45,066 nt of DNA from Phycisphaerae bacterium (lineage in GTDB: Bacteria; Planctomycetota; Phycisphaerae; UBA1845; UTPLA1): assembly GCA_030432035.1 (NCBI GenBank), contig JAUIHO010000006.1, positions 1-45,066 of the forward strand, in the 5' to 3' direction. Made by a program: the position numbers and the translations under genes. The notes below the pieces were generated by a model. The model searched no databases, was not told the DNA's origin, and saw nothing but the letters and a program-made list of their open reading frames with translations. Shown in pieces: positions 33,560 through 41,084 of this stretch (the stretch's first letter is position 1; each line of letters opens with the position of its first letter).

Positions 33560-35026
33560 GTGTCAACAATGCTTACAACAATCCGCGCGCAATTTTCGAG
33601 CGCACCGAATGACAGTTACCACCGATATCTACCTTTGCATCAACCGCACGATGTCGCGATGAAACTCGGCATCATTGCGTTTGCAATGCTTGCGGCGTTT
33701 GCCGCATGGCAATCGGATGTCGCATGGCAAGCCGCCGACATCCTTTGGTCGTCCACGCCGGGACGAATCTTTCTGATGATCGGTGTGCCTTACGGTGCAC
33801 TGCTGACGTTCTGGAGTTTCTGGCGTTTGTATCTTGCCTTGCGCTACCAACCGGTGCCAACTGTTGTCGAATCGCGCTTGCCGTCGATCACGGTAGTGGT
33901 ACCCGCCTACAACGAAGGCAAGCTGGTTTACGAAACACTGAAGAACATCGCCACGGCCAACTATCCGCGACATCTCTTTGAGATCTACGTCGTGGACGAT
34001 GGAAGCGTCGATGATACGTGGCGTCACATCCAACGGGCGACGCGCGAATTCGGCGACCGCATTACGGCGCTACGCTTCCGCAAGAACCGCGGCAAGCGTC
34101 ATGCGCTGTACGAGGGCTTTCGTCGCGCGACGGGTGATATCCTGATCTCGATTGATAGCGACTCGCTGATCGAACGCGACGCGCTGCGCGCCGTGGTCAG
34201 CCCGTTGGTCGAAGATGCGACTGTCGGCGCGGCCGCCGGTAATGTGCGCGTGCTCAACCGCACGCAGGGATTCATCCCACGTATGCTGTCGGTGCGATAC
34301 GTGATGACGTTCGACTACAAGCGTGCATCGCAAAGCATGATGGGCGACGGTGCCGTGCTGTGTTGTGCCGGGGCATTGGCCGCTTATCGTCGCTCAGCCG
34401 TGATGCCGATTTTGGATCAATGGTTGCATCAGACCTGGCGCGGCATGCCCGCTCGCGCCGGCGAAGACCACGCGATGACAAACTTCATCCTGCAACAAGG
34501 TATGAAGGTGCGCTTCCAGCGAACGGCACGCGTGCTGACCAACAGCCCGACGACGTACCTCGGTTTGTGCAAGATGTTTCTGCGCTGGGCGCGTAGCAAC
34601 ATTCGCGAAACGTTTTTCACCGGCAGTTATGTGTTTGGTGATTTCCGTCGCGAAAGCAAACTCGGCATTCGCTTTAACTTCCTGATGGGCGCCGTCGGCC
34701 AAGTGCTGCCGTACCTGTTTCTGATCGTCGCGCTCGCTTTGGCGATTGCGATGCCGGGCGTGTTCGGGTTGAAGCTGCTGGGCTCGTGTGCGTTGGGCTC
34801 GCTCTTTACCGTCGTGTTCTTCGCTGTGCGCGAACGCAGCACCGAGGCAGTCTTCGGCGTGATGTACGGCATGTACGCAACGCTCGGCCTGTTTTGGGTG
34901 CATCCGTACGCGTTGATGACGTGTCAAAAGAGCGTATGGCTCACGCGTAATAAGAAGCGCGCCGACCATGCGCAACCCCGCCTAACCATGAGCCGCCGCC
35001 ACGGTCGTCAACCGCGGTTGGCTTAG
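33560..35026 (+). CDS. Hyaluronan-synthase/NodC-like processive GT2 glycosyltransferase
   Basis: A 488-residue membrane GT2 enzyme. Two N-terminal helices (IIAFAMLAAFAAWQSDVAWQ, LMIGVPYGALLTFWSFWRLYL) lead to the catalytic domain: PSITVVVPAYNEGKLVYETL, VVDDGSVDD (about 144), SIDSDS (the DxD, about 198), RAGEDHAM (acceptor-site GED, about 301) and FLRWARSN (about 341, the counterpart of Q/RxxRW). Four or more C-terminal helices form the pore. This order is that of hyaluronan, chitin-oligosaccharide and related polysaccharide synthases, which polymerise and export at once. The product is unknown. I chose GTG at 33560 (GGAG seven bases upstream) over earlier frame positions. No accessory genes accompany it. 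Confidence 0.88.
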   Translation: MSTMLTTIRAQFSSAPNDSYHRYLPLHQPHDVAMKLGIIAFAMLAAFAAWQSDVAWQAADILWSSTPGRIFLMIGVPYGALLTFWSFWRLYLALRYQPVPTVVESRLPSITVVVPAYNEGKLVYETLKNIATANYPRHLFEIYVVDDGSVDDTWRHIQRATREFGDRITALRFRKNRGKRHALYEGFRRATGDILISIDSDSLIERDALRAVVSPLVEDATVGAAAGNVRVLNRTQGFIPRMLSVRYVMTFDYKRASQSMMGDGAVLCCAGALAAYRRSAVMPILDQWLHQTWRGMPARAGEDHAMTNFILQQGMKVRFQRTARVLTNSPTTYLGLCKMFLRWARSNIRETFFTGSYVFGDFRRESKLGIRFNFLMGAVGQVLPYLFLIVALALAIAMPGVFGLKLLGSCALGSLFTVVFFAVRERSTEAVFGVMYGMYATLGLFWVHPYALMTCQKSVWLTRNKKRADHAQPRLTMSRRHGRQPRLA

Positions 35027-35059
35027 CGCGGCGCAACACGTTACGCGTGGCGTCTTGCT

Positions 35060-35118
35060 CCCTCTCCCTCGCAGGGTGAAGGCGACCAAGGCGGGAGCCT
35101 GAACGGTCGGGGAGAGGG
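35060..35118. repeat. CCCTCTCCC / GGGAGAGGG interspersed repeat, copy 2
   Basis: CCCTCTCCC at the left and GGGAGAGGG at the right are a perfect 9-base inverted pair around about 40 bases. It is of the same general kind as the elements at 7891 and 39958, common non-coding repeats of many bacterial genomes. Confidence 0.6.
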
Positions 35119-35121
35119 TTT

Positions 35122-35184
35122 AAGTTTGGCAATGGACGTCGAACACAATACGTGCATCGAACGTCGCCTTTGTGTCGGTTGAGA
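35122..35184. repeat. 62-bp imperfect direct repeat, copy A
   Basis: This copy runs from TAAGTTTGGCAATGGACGTC through GTGCATCGAACGTCGC to TGTCGGTTGAG. Copy B is at 35342-35405 and has the same order (GATGGACATCGAACA, CATGCATCGAACATCGC, TTTCGGTGGGTTGAG). No coding potential is apparent. Confidence 0.6.
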
Positions 35185-35187
35185 GTC

Positions 35188-35215
35188 GTAGGGTGGGTCG
35201 TACTCGACCCACCGA
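35188..35215 (+). repeat. GTAGGGTGGGT palindromic repeat, copy 1
   Basis: GTAG followed by GGTGGGTCG-TACT-CGACCCACC-GA; 9-base perfect arms. The inverse-oriented second copy is at 35395-35422. Such REP-like hairpins are widespread in bacteria. Confidence 0.7.
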
Positions 35216-35341
35216 TTGTTTGGCGTGTGGTGCGATGCGTTGAGTAGAACACTCACGGCACGAATAACCATGCAAATTCTTTCTTTGGCAAGGTGAGGAC
35301 GAACATGGTATGAACTTGAACGGCCTCGTGATCAGCGAATT

Positions 35342-35405
35342 CAAATTTGCGATGGACATCGAACATAACCCATGCATCGAACATCGCGTGTGTTTCGGTG
35401 GGTTG
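35342..35405. repeat. 62-bp imperfect direct repeat, copy B
   Basis: Second copy of the element at 35122-35184, in the same orientation, ending inside the second palindrome. The whole stretch 35027-35527 holds these repeats and no gene that I can support. Confidence 0.6.
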
Positions 35406-35422
35406 AGTACAACCCACCCTAC
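35395..35422 (-). repeat. GTAGGGTGGGT palindromic repeat, copy 2 (inverted)
   Basis: Plus strand reads TCGGTGGGTTG-AGTA-CAACCCACC-CTAC; its reverse complement matches copy 1 apart from compensating C-T/G-A changes in the arms, which keep the hairpin. Compensated changes suggest the structure matters. Confidence 0.7.
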
Positions 35423-35527
35423 CGAATCCAATTTTTAAAAACACGGCGACTGGTGGCGACGACGGAGCGAACGAAAATTCAATCCTTCGTCGCCCCAGTT
35501 CTTGGGCTTGTTTACATCACGCCTCCA

Positions 35528-36061
35528 TCATCCCTCGCCATTCTCCCGCGATCGTCGCCAATGGGTTTCGACCATGCCCTTGGGGTAGTGCGACACGCGT
35601 ACGCGCTCGAACCAGCGTTGGGGAAAACCGGCAGGAAACAGCGGCAGGCCGTCGCCGAGCAAGACTGGTTGCGTCGATAGAATCATCTCATCGATCAAAT
35701 CGGCAGCTAAGAACGACCGCACCAAGAGCCCACCGCCGACTAGCCAGATATCCTTGGCGTCTTGGCGCAGCGACTTGATCAGTTCCGTCGGCGATTGCTT
35801 CGTTACCGTGACGGGCAGGTCGGTTTCGATCTTTTCCAACGTTTGCGACATGACATACGCGCGGCGTTCGCCGTAGGGCCATTCGCCGAAACCGGCCAGC
35901 ACATCCCACGTGCGGCGGCCCATGATGAGCGTATCGATGCCCGCGATGAACGGTTCGTAACCGTCGTAATCGGGATCGTCCCGAAGCCAATCGAGTTCAT
36001 GATTGGGACCGGCGAGGTAGCCGTCGAGGCTAACGGCGGCGTAGAGGATGATCTTTGGCAT
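35528..36061 (-). CDS. DHFR/RibD-C-like reductase
   Basis: A 177-residue protein of the dihydrofolate-reductase-like (RibD C-terminal) family. PKIILYAAVSLDGYLAGPNHELDWL is the typical start; IDTLIMGRRTWDVLAGFGEWPYG holds the nucleotide-binding strand; DIWLVGGGLLVRSFLAADLIDEMILSTQPVLLGDGLPLF has the conserved GGG and the LGDG end. Family members reduce pterin-like or riboflavin-precursor substrates with NADPH; many, like this, are of unknown substrate. The ATG at 36061 fits the family start; no strong Shine-Dalgarno. Confidence 0.9.
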   Translation of the reverse strand: MPKIILYAAVSLDGYLAGPNHELDWLRDDPDYDGYEPFIAGIDTLIMGRRTWDVLAGFGEWPYGERRAYVMSQTLEKIETDLPVTVTKQSPTELIKSLRQDAKDIWLVGGGLLVRSFLAADLIDEMILSTQPVLLGDGLPLFPAGFPQRWFERVRVSHYPKGMVETHWRRSRENGEG

Positions 36062-36188
36062 GGGGACGATTTTAACGCTGCACAGCGCGGTGCAAATCAA
36101 TGAAAATTGAGCCGACACGGCGTGCAGCATGGTAGGAAATCGGGGATGGGCCGTTTACAATTGAAGTGATTCGAGGAAAGGAACCGGC

Positions 36189-36905
36189 ATGATGCGTTTT
36201 CATATTTTTATTACATGGCTTGTTTTGTTTGGATCGGCGTTCGATGCGAACGCTGGATTTGAACTAACATCATGGTCGCTTCGTAACACCATTCGAGACT
36301 CATCTGGCCCATCAAGCACTCAACAGACAGACCGCACCACCGAAATTATCAATCCATTGCAAACGTCGAGCATGGCGGTAATCGAAAATAATATCGCCAG
36401 TTCGACCTACGACTTTTCATGGCTCGAAGATGTCGGCATTGGGGACTTCAACTTAGCTGTTAGCCACCAAATGCGTAATTCGCCGAGCATCAATACCGTC
36501 ACAAATGTTCGATTCTTTATTGAGACCAATACTGACTTAATGGTATCGTTGAATGGGGCGCTCGATTACAGCCACACATCAGGTGATGAGACGCAATTTC
36601 TTTTTGGCGCTTCGATTACGGATATCGCAACGTTGGAGCATATTTATCTAGCAGACCTTGAGGGCGGCAACGCCGATTTGTTGCCTGCTTCCGGTACGCT
36701 TTCGTTCGACGGTAGTGTGATGCTTCCTGCTGGCGGTCTCTATCGATTTCTCGCCGTGCTCGACGCCGACAACTTCGACGAAGACAGCGCTGGCATTTAC
36801 GACGCCAACGGCTTTGCCAATATTTCCATTCGACCGGTGCCGGAACCGGCAAGCGCGTTGTTGCTGTTGCCGACACTCGCCTTGTTGCGACACCGCCGGA
36901 GATAG
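36189..36905 (+). CDS. PEP-CTERM exported protein, tandem copy 1
   Basis: A 238-residue exported protein. The signal peptide ends FDANA; the mature part is beta-rich with TSSMAVIENNIASSTYDFSWLEDVGIGDFN, DYSHTSGDETQFLFGASI and EGGNADLLPASGTLSFDGSV. The C-terminus is RPVPEPASALLLLPTLALLRHRRR, a standard exosortase-processed PEP-CTERM. AAAGGA lies six bases before the ATG. The next gene is a close duplicate starting one base after this stop. Role unknown; such proteins are usually surface or matrix components. Confidence 0.85.
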   Translation: MMRFHIFITWLVLFGSAFDANAGFELTSWSLRNTIRDSSGPSSTQQTDRTTEIINPLQTSSMAVIENNIASSTYDFSWLEDVGIGDFNLAVSHQMRNSPSINTVTNVRFFIETNTDLMVSLNGALDYSHTSGDETQFLFGASITDIATLEHIYLADLEGGNADLLPASGTLSFDGSVMLPAGGLYRFLAVLDADNFDEDSAGIYDANGFANISIRPVPEPASALLLLPTLALLRHRRR

Positions 36906-36906
36906 C

Positions 36907-37659
36907 ATGTCGCTGCTGTTAACGTCCTTCGATCTGAGCGTGCGTTCGTGGTATGTCGTAGTCATTGCGTTCCTCCTTTCGTTCTGCAGTATTCAGGAAA
37001 CCCAAGCTGGCTTCACGGTGATCTCTCAGGACCTGTTTAACCTTGTCGCCGTCCCCGGCCCTGCGGGCAATGATGATTTCGAGCGCCTCACCGACATCCT
37101 CAATCCACTCCAAACGACTAGCACGGCACAAGTGGGTGAGAACATTGCGAGTTCGACATACGACTTCTCGTGGCTCGAAGACATCGGCATCGGGGATTTC
37201 AATACAATATTTCATCACCAGATGCGAAGTTCGCCCGGCATCAGAACGGTGACTGACCTGGCGTTTTTTATCGAGACGGACGTTGATTTGGTCGTTACGC
37301 TCAATGGCTCCCTCGACTACAGCCACACGCCCGGTGATGAAACGCAGTTCCTCTTTGGCGCTTCGATTCGCGATCTCGACACGAGTGCGTTGCTATTATC
37401 CGAGGGCATGGAAGGCGGCAATGCCGACTTGTTGCCCGCTTCCGGTACGCTTTCGTTCGATGGTAGCGTCGTGCTTCCTGCGGGCGGCCTCTACCGCTTC
37501 CTTGCAGTACTCGACGCTGACGATCTTGCCGAACCCAACCCCGGCATCTACGACGCTAACGGCTTTGCCAACATTTCCATTCGACCGGTGCCCGAGCCGC
37601 GGGCGCTTTTGCTCGTCCTATTCGGCGCGAGCGCTGCCATCCTGCGCCGGCCACGATAG
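36907..37659 (+). CDS. PEP-CTERM exported protein, tandem copy 2
   Basis: A 250-residue duplicate of the preceding protein. It shares NPLQT, IASSTYDFSWLED-I-GIGDFN, HQMR-SP, FFIET, DYSHT-GDETQFLFGASI, EGGNADLLPASGTLSFDGSV, LPAGGLYRFLAVLDAD and GIYDANGFANISIRPVPEP nearly unchanged, while the signal peptide (ending QETQA) and a stretch near residue 55 differ. The tail is VPEPRALLLVLFGASAAILRRPR. Start is the ATG one base after the upstream stop, so it is probably translated by re-initiation. Its 3' end overlaps the convergent gene by 42 bases. Confidence 0.85.
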   Translation: MSLLLTSFDLSVRSWYVVVIAFLLSFCSIQETQAGFTVISQDLFNLVAVPGPAGNDDFERLTDILNPLQTTSTAQVGENIASSTYDFSWLEDIGIGDFNTIFHHQMRSSPGIRTVTDLAFFIETDVDLVVTLNGSLDYSHTPGDETQFLFGASIRDLDTSALLLSEGMEGGNADLLPASGTLSFDGSVVLPAGGLYRFLAVLDADDLAEPNPGIYDANGFANISIRPVPEPRALLLVLFGASAAILRRPR

Positions 37660-38082
37660 TTCCATCGTTTCATGAAACGGCGTCGCGCGCCATTGGCCCC
37701 ATAGGCGGCGAATGCGTTCTTGCACGCGCTCGACGAATGCGATATCGACGAACGGTGCGGACTTGCCTGCGAGTTCAACATATCGTTCGGCGGTGGCCTT
37801 ACCCGCCCACACGCTTTGCATCGGCCCGACGAGCGACTCGGCCAGTTTGATGCCGTCGTTACCCGCCGCTTCCCACGCGGGCAACTCGTCAAAGTGCTTA
37901 CCGGCGGCCAGCAATCCCCAGAAACCGTCGGCGATACCGGCCTCGGTCTCGACGGCGTAATGCACCAGATCGTGCAGAAATACACTACGCGTTTCAAACT
38001 CGGCTTCGATACGCGAACCATCGGCCCGGACGACGACCATGCGATGGCGGTCGTTCGAGATGCGTTGTAGCAAGACCTTCAT
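37618..38082 (-). CDS. Conserved protein of unknown function
   Basis: A 154-residue protein starting MKVLLQRISNDRHRMVVVRADG, with a beta-strand-rich first third, then FETRSVFLHDLVHYAVETEAGIADGFWGLLAAGKHFDEL, a helical HDLxHYxVE region, and a C-terminal helical part with VERVQERIRRLWGQWRATPFHETMELSW. I recall similar proteins, usually called hypothetical, in several phyla, but I cannot name a domain. The His-Asp and His-Tyr pairs could bind a metal. No signal peptide or membrane helix. It overlaps the end of the convergent PEP-CTERM gene by 42 bases and starts 12 bases after the stop of the downstream acyl-CoA ligase is reached. Confidence 0.7.
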   Translation of the reverse strand: MKVLLQRISNDRHRMVVVRADGSRIEAEFETRSVFLHDLVHYAVETEAGIADGFWGLLAAGKHFDELPAWEAAGNDGIKLAESLVGPMQSVWAGKATAERYVELAGKSAPFVDIAFVERVQERIRRLWGQWRATPFHETMELSWPAQDGSARAE

Positions 38083-38094
38083 CGCACGCCGCGC

Positions 38095-39828
38095 CTAGCG
38101 AAACTGCTTACCCTTGTACGCTTCATACAAGTGCTTCAATTTGCCGCGCTGGTATTTGCCCGTGCTGGTCACCGGGATGTCATCACCGAACAGCACGACC
38201 TTCGGCACCTTGTGCGTGGGCAGGTGCTGCTGGCAATGGGCAATCACATCGCGTTCGTCGAGCGACTGGCCATCTTCGACTTGCACGTATGCGCCGACTT
38301 CTTCGCCGTAGTAGCGATTCTCAAAGCCGACGGCCAGCCCCACGCGCACGCCGGGCATAGCGCAGAGCACTTCATCGATCTCGAACGGTGAGATATTGAC
38401 GCCGCCGCGGATAATCAGTTCTTTCAAACGACCGGTGATGAAGTAATAATCGCGGCCATCTTCGCCGCGCAGCTTGAAACCTTCATCGCCGCTGCGGAAC
38501 CAACCGTGGGCGAAGGCGTGGGCGTTGGCTTCGGGGTTGTTGAAGTAGCCCTTCATGATGTTGTGGCCGCGAATCACGATCTCGCCGCGATCGCCCTCAT
38601 CGACCGGGCTGCCGTTGGCATCGTGAATGTCCATATCGTTGACATCGATGGGGCAACCGATCGACGGGAAGCCGTGGTTGTACATTCGTTCGCAGTGTTC
38701 GTGCCACTCGAGCGTCGTCGGCAAGAAGCACGAATAGCAGACCGTTTCGCTCAGGCCATAACCGTGCAGGATGCGGAGGCCGAAACGCGTTTGGAAATCT
38801 TTCGCCAATTCAACCGACAGCGGCCCGGCGCCGCAGATGAAGTGACGGAAATTCGGAATCGTCTCGAGATCGAGTTCTTCACCCGCCTCTATCAGGAATT
38901 GCAGCAACGTCGGCACCACGCTCACGATGGCGACATCATGCTTGGCGAGTTTTTGCCAAAAGCCCTTGGGCCGAAAGCGTTGGTTAACCACGACGCGCGC
39001 ACCGACAAACGCCGGCGTCAGCAGCGTGACCACGATGCCGTTGACGTGATGAATCGGCAGCACGTTCATCATGACGGTGTGTTCGTCGATGCCGTGCCAA
39101 CCGCTGATCGCATAGGCGTCGGCGAACATCTGCTTTTGCGTTAGTACCACGCCCTTGGGGTTGCCCGTCGTGCCGCTCGTGTACACGACGAGCGCTTCGG
39201 CATCCCAATTCATGTCATTTACGGTGGGCAGCGGCTGCGACGCGTTTACGGCCTTCAGTTCGGCAACGAAATCGTCCCACCCTTCGCGCGGTCCGTTATC
39301 ATCTTGCGTGACAATCATCGCCTTGCGCACGTGGTCGGGCATGGCGTTATGAATCGCGTTGTAACAGTCACGACAACTTTCGTGCGCGACGAGCAACGTC
39401 GATTCGGAATTGGTGAAGATGTAATCGACGCGTTCGTCGGTCTCGCCCGGATTGATCGGCACCACCCGCGCGCCCAAACGCCAAGCGGCGAAATAGATCG
39501 CGATCGTGTACGGATGATTGATGAGCAATGTCGCGACCGACCCGCCGGGGGCGATGCCGTATTCGTGATGCAGCAATACGGCCATGCGATCGATCAGGCC
39601 GGCGAACTCGCCGTAAGTGTAACTCGCCGGTTCTTCGTCGGCCGACTTGCACGCGTAATAGTCCATCCAAGGTCGATCGCCATGCTCGGCTGTGAGCGTC
39701 CGCCACAAGTCGGCCACGCTGCGATGCCGCAAGTGATCGTCGATGCTCGGCATCTGGTCGCACTGATGGGCAGTCGCAATCAGATGCTGGATGGTTTCGG
39801 ATGATAGGTTGGATGGTGCGACGGACAT
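38095..39828 (-). CDS. Acyl-CoA synthetase (AMP-forming, ANL superfamily)
   Basis: A 577-residue adenylating enzyme. Motifs in order: VVYTSGTTGNPKGVVLT (P-loop, A3), MNVLPIHHVNGIVVTLL, FICGAGPLS, LHGYGLSETVCYS (A5), GWFRSGDEGFK (A7), YYFITGRLKELIIRGGVNISPFEIDEVL (A8) and PVTSTGKYQRGKL with the A10 Lys. It activates a carboxylic acid with ATP to acyl-AMP and then to the CoA thioester. Overall it resembles fatty-acyl and aryl acid ligases; which acid is unclear. I start at ATG 39828 (MSVAPSNLS; AGAGG 10 bases upstream); the frame extends upstream but that part does not look like protein. Confidence 0.9.
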   Translation of the reverse strand: MSVAPSNLSSETIQHLIATAHQCDQMPSIDDHLRHRSVADLWRTLTAEHGDRPWMDYYACKSADEEPASYTYGEFAGLIDRMAVLLHHEYGIAPGGSVATLLINHPYTIAIYFAAWRLGARVVPINPGETDERVDYIFTNSESTLLVAHESCRDCYNAIHNAMPDHVRKAMIVTQDDNGPREGWDDFVAELKAVNASQPLPTVNDMNWDAEALVVYTSGTTGNPKGVVLTQKQMFADAYAISGWHGIDEHTVMMNVLPIHHVNGIVVTLLTPAFVGARVVVNQRFRPKGFWQKLAKHDVAIVSVVPTLLQFLIEAGEELDLETIPNFRHFICGAGPLSVELAKDFQTRFGLRILHGYGLSETVCYSCFLPTTLEWHEHCERMYNHGFPSIGCPIDVNDMDIHDANGSPVDEGDRGEIVIRGHNIMKGYFNNPEANAHAFAHGWFRSGDEGFKLRGEDGRDYYFITGRLKELIIRGGVNISPFEIDEVLCAMPGVRVGLAVGFENRYYGEEVGAYVQVEDGQSLDERDVIAHCQQHLPTHKVPKVVLFGDDIPVTSTGKYQRGKLKHLYEAYKGKQFR

Positions 39829-39957
39829 GTGAAACAGACCTCTGCATGCAAGCCGGTGAAATGAACACGCAAACGAACGAACGCTAGAAGCAACTCCAAA
39901 ACCCATTTCCGAATTAAAGCGTGCTCGCCGAAATCCGGATATCTTTGGAAGTCGCAA

Positions 39958-39989
39958 CCCTCCCCGAACCCCACCCTGCAAGGGAGGGG
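39958..39989. repeat. CCCTCCC-type interspersed repeat, copy 3
   Basis: CCCTCCCC at the left pairs with GGGAGGGG at the right around GAACCCCACCCTGCAA. It lies between two minus-strand genes, just after the PDZ-YbaY gene, and may act as a transcript end. Confidence 0.55.
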
Positions 39990-40020
39990 AATTTTTGGGA
40001 TAGCTTTAAGTATATCGCCC

Positions 40021-40878
40021 CTACGGCTGCACCCGAATATCCACATGGCTCGGTGCGTTATCCGTCAGCACGTAATACGTCGAACGGTTTTGCATGATCG
40101 TGCGTGCATCGTCGCGGATGCGCGCTTCGACGGCGTAACGACGATTGGGGATGATATCGCGGGCGTCGTAGTTCAATTCAAACGCGATGGTGTTTTGCGA
40201 ACCCACGGCGACTCGGCGGCTATCGACCGTGCGGATGCGCTGGCCGCGACGATCCAACTCTACAAGTTCGACGCTTAGCACGCAGCGCGGCGGCAACGCG
40301 ATACGCTCGCGATAGCTCACAGTGCCCGTCACAATCGTGCGGTTCGGGCCGTTGAAGCCGCCGGCGCGATCGAGTTGCACGCGCACATTTTCGAGTCGGC
40401 GATCGCGCCGATTCTGAATAAGCATGGTGACCACGCCGTTGTCGTCGGCCTGTTGCTGAAGCTCGTCACCAAGGTCGAACAACACGCCATCGACGACGCC
40501 GACTTGATAGCCGTTGACCGTGACAATCACGTCGTCGCGCTCGAAGCCCGCTCGCGAGGCCGCCGAGTTCGCAATCACGCGTTCGACGACCACACCCGCA
40601 TCCGTATCCTTGCCCGTTACGCCCAACTGCCAGCGCACACGGTCACGATCGCTGCGGCGCGGCTTGATGTTGCGACGACCGTCGCGCTGATCGCGCACGT
40701 CTTGGCGACGACGGCGCGCGGCGTCTTCATCCTGTCGGTCGCGCGTGCTGCGTTTGGCTCGAGCTTTTTCAGGTTCGACCGGACGCATCGGTCGCGGTGC
40801 GGGCTGCAACGCCATCGCCATGCCCACCGACGAAATAAACAACATGCCAACCAATAGATGCAAGTATCGAACGTTCAT
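40021..40878 (-). CDS. Exported PDZ-YbaY domain protein
   Basis: A 285-residue exported protein. The signal peptide covers residues 1-24 (MNVRYLHLLVGMLFISSVGMAMA). Next comes a highly Arg/Asp-rich segment (about residues 35-85). A PDZ domain follows (LGVTGKDTDAGVVVERVIANSAASRAGFERDDVIVTVNGYQVG). The C-terminal 100 residues match the YbaY family: VTGTVSYRERIALPPRCVLSVELVELDRRG, IAFELNYDARDIIPNRRYAVEARIRDD, then STYYVLTD. YbaY domains occur in lipoproteins of unknown role, so this is a fusion of a peptide-binding and a YbaY module. Start is the ATG with CGGAGG six bases upstream. Confidence 0.8.
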   Translation of the reverse strand: MNVRYLHLLVGMLFISSVGMAMALQPAPRPMRPVEPEKARAKRSTRDRQDEDAARRRRQDVRDQRDGRRNIKPRRSDRDRVRWQLGVTGKDTDAGVVVERVIANSAASRAGFERDDVIVTVNGYQVGVVDGVLFDLGDELQQQADDNGVVTMLIQNRRDRRLENVRVQLDRAGGFNGPNRTIVTGTVSYRERIALPPRCVLSVELVELDRRGQRIRTVDSRRVAVGSQNTIAFELNYDARDIIPNRRYAVEARIRDDARTIMQNRSTYYVLTDNAPSHVDIRVQP

Positions 40879-41019
40879 AATCGGCCTCCGAGTAAGTCGA
40901 GCGGCTATTCGCTCGTGAGGGTCCGATTGTAACCTCCGACGGAAGGGATGCCATTGATAAATGGCTGCGGCGTATTCAATTGACTTTGTGGGGAATTTTA
41001 ACCGCACGTTTTCATTAAC

Positions 41020-41059
41020 AAAAAAAGCGGATGCCGCCCGCTTGGACGACATCCGCTTT
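41020..41059 (-). terminator. Rho-independent terminator after the FG-GAP lipoprotein gene
   Basis: Minus strand: AAAGCGGATG, 16 bases, CATCCGCTTT, followed by a run of T (AAAAAAA on the plus strand). The 10-base arms are perfect. It ends the minus-strand transcript from 42524. Confidence 0.9.
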
Positions 41060-41084
41060 CAATACACAAATTCGTGAGACGACG

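Noticed and set aside
35027..35527. CRISPR array in the repeat cluster
   Set aside because: Only two copies of each repeat, imperfect and over 200 bases apart, with no cas genes.
35372..35680. 102-residue plus-strand frame
   Set aside because: It consists of repeat DNA and antisense of the DHFR-like gene.
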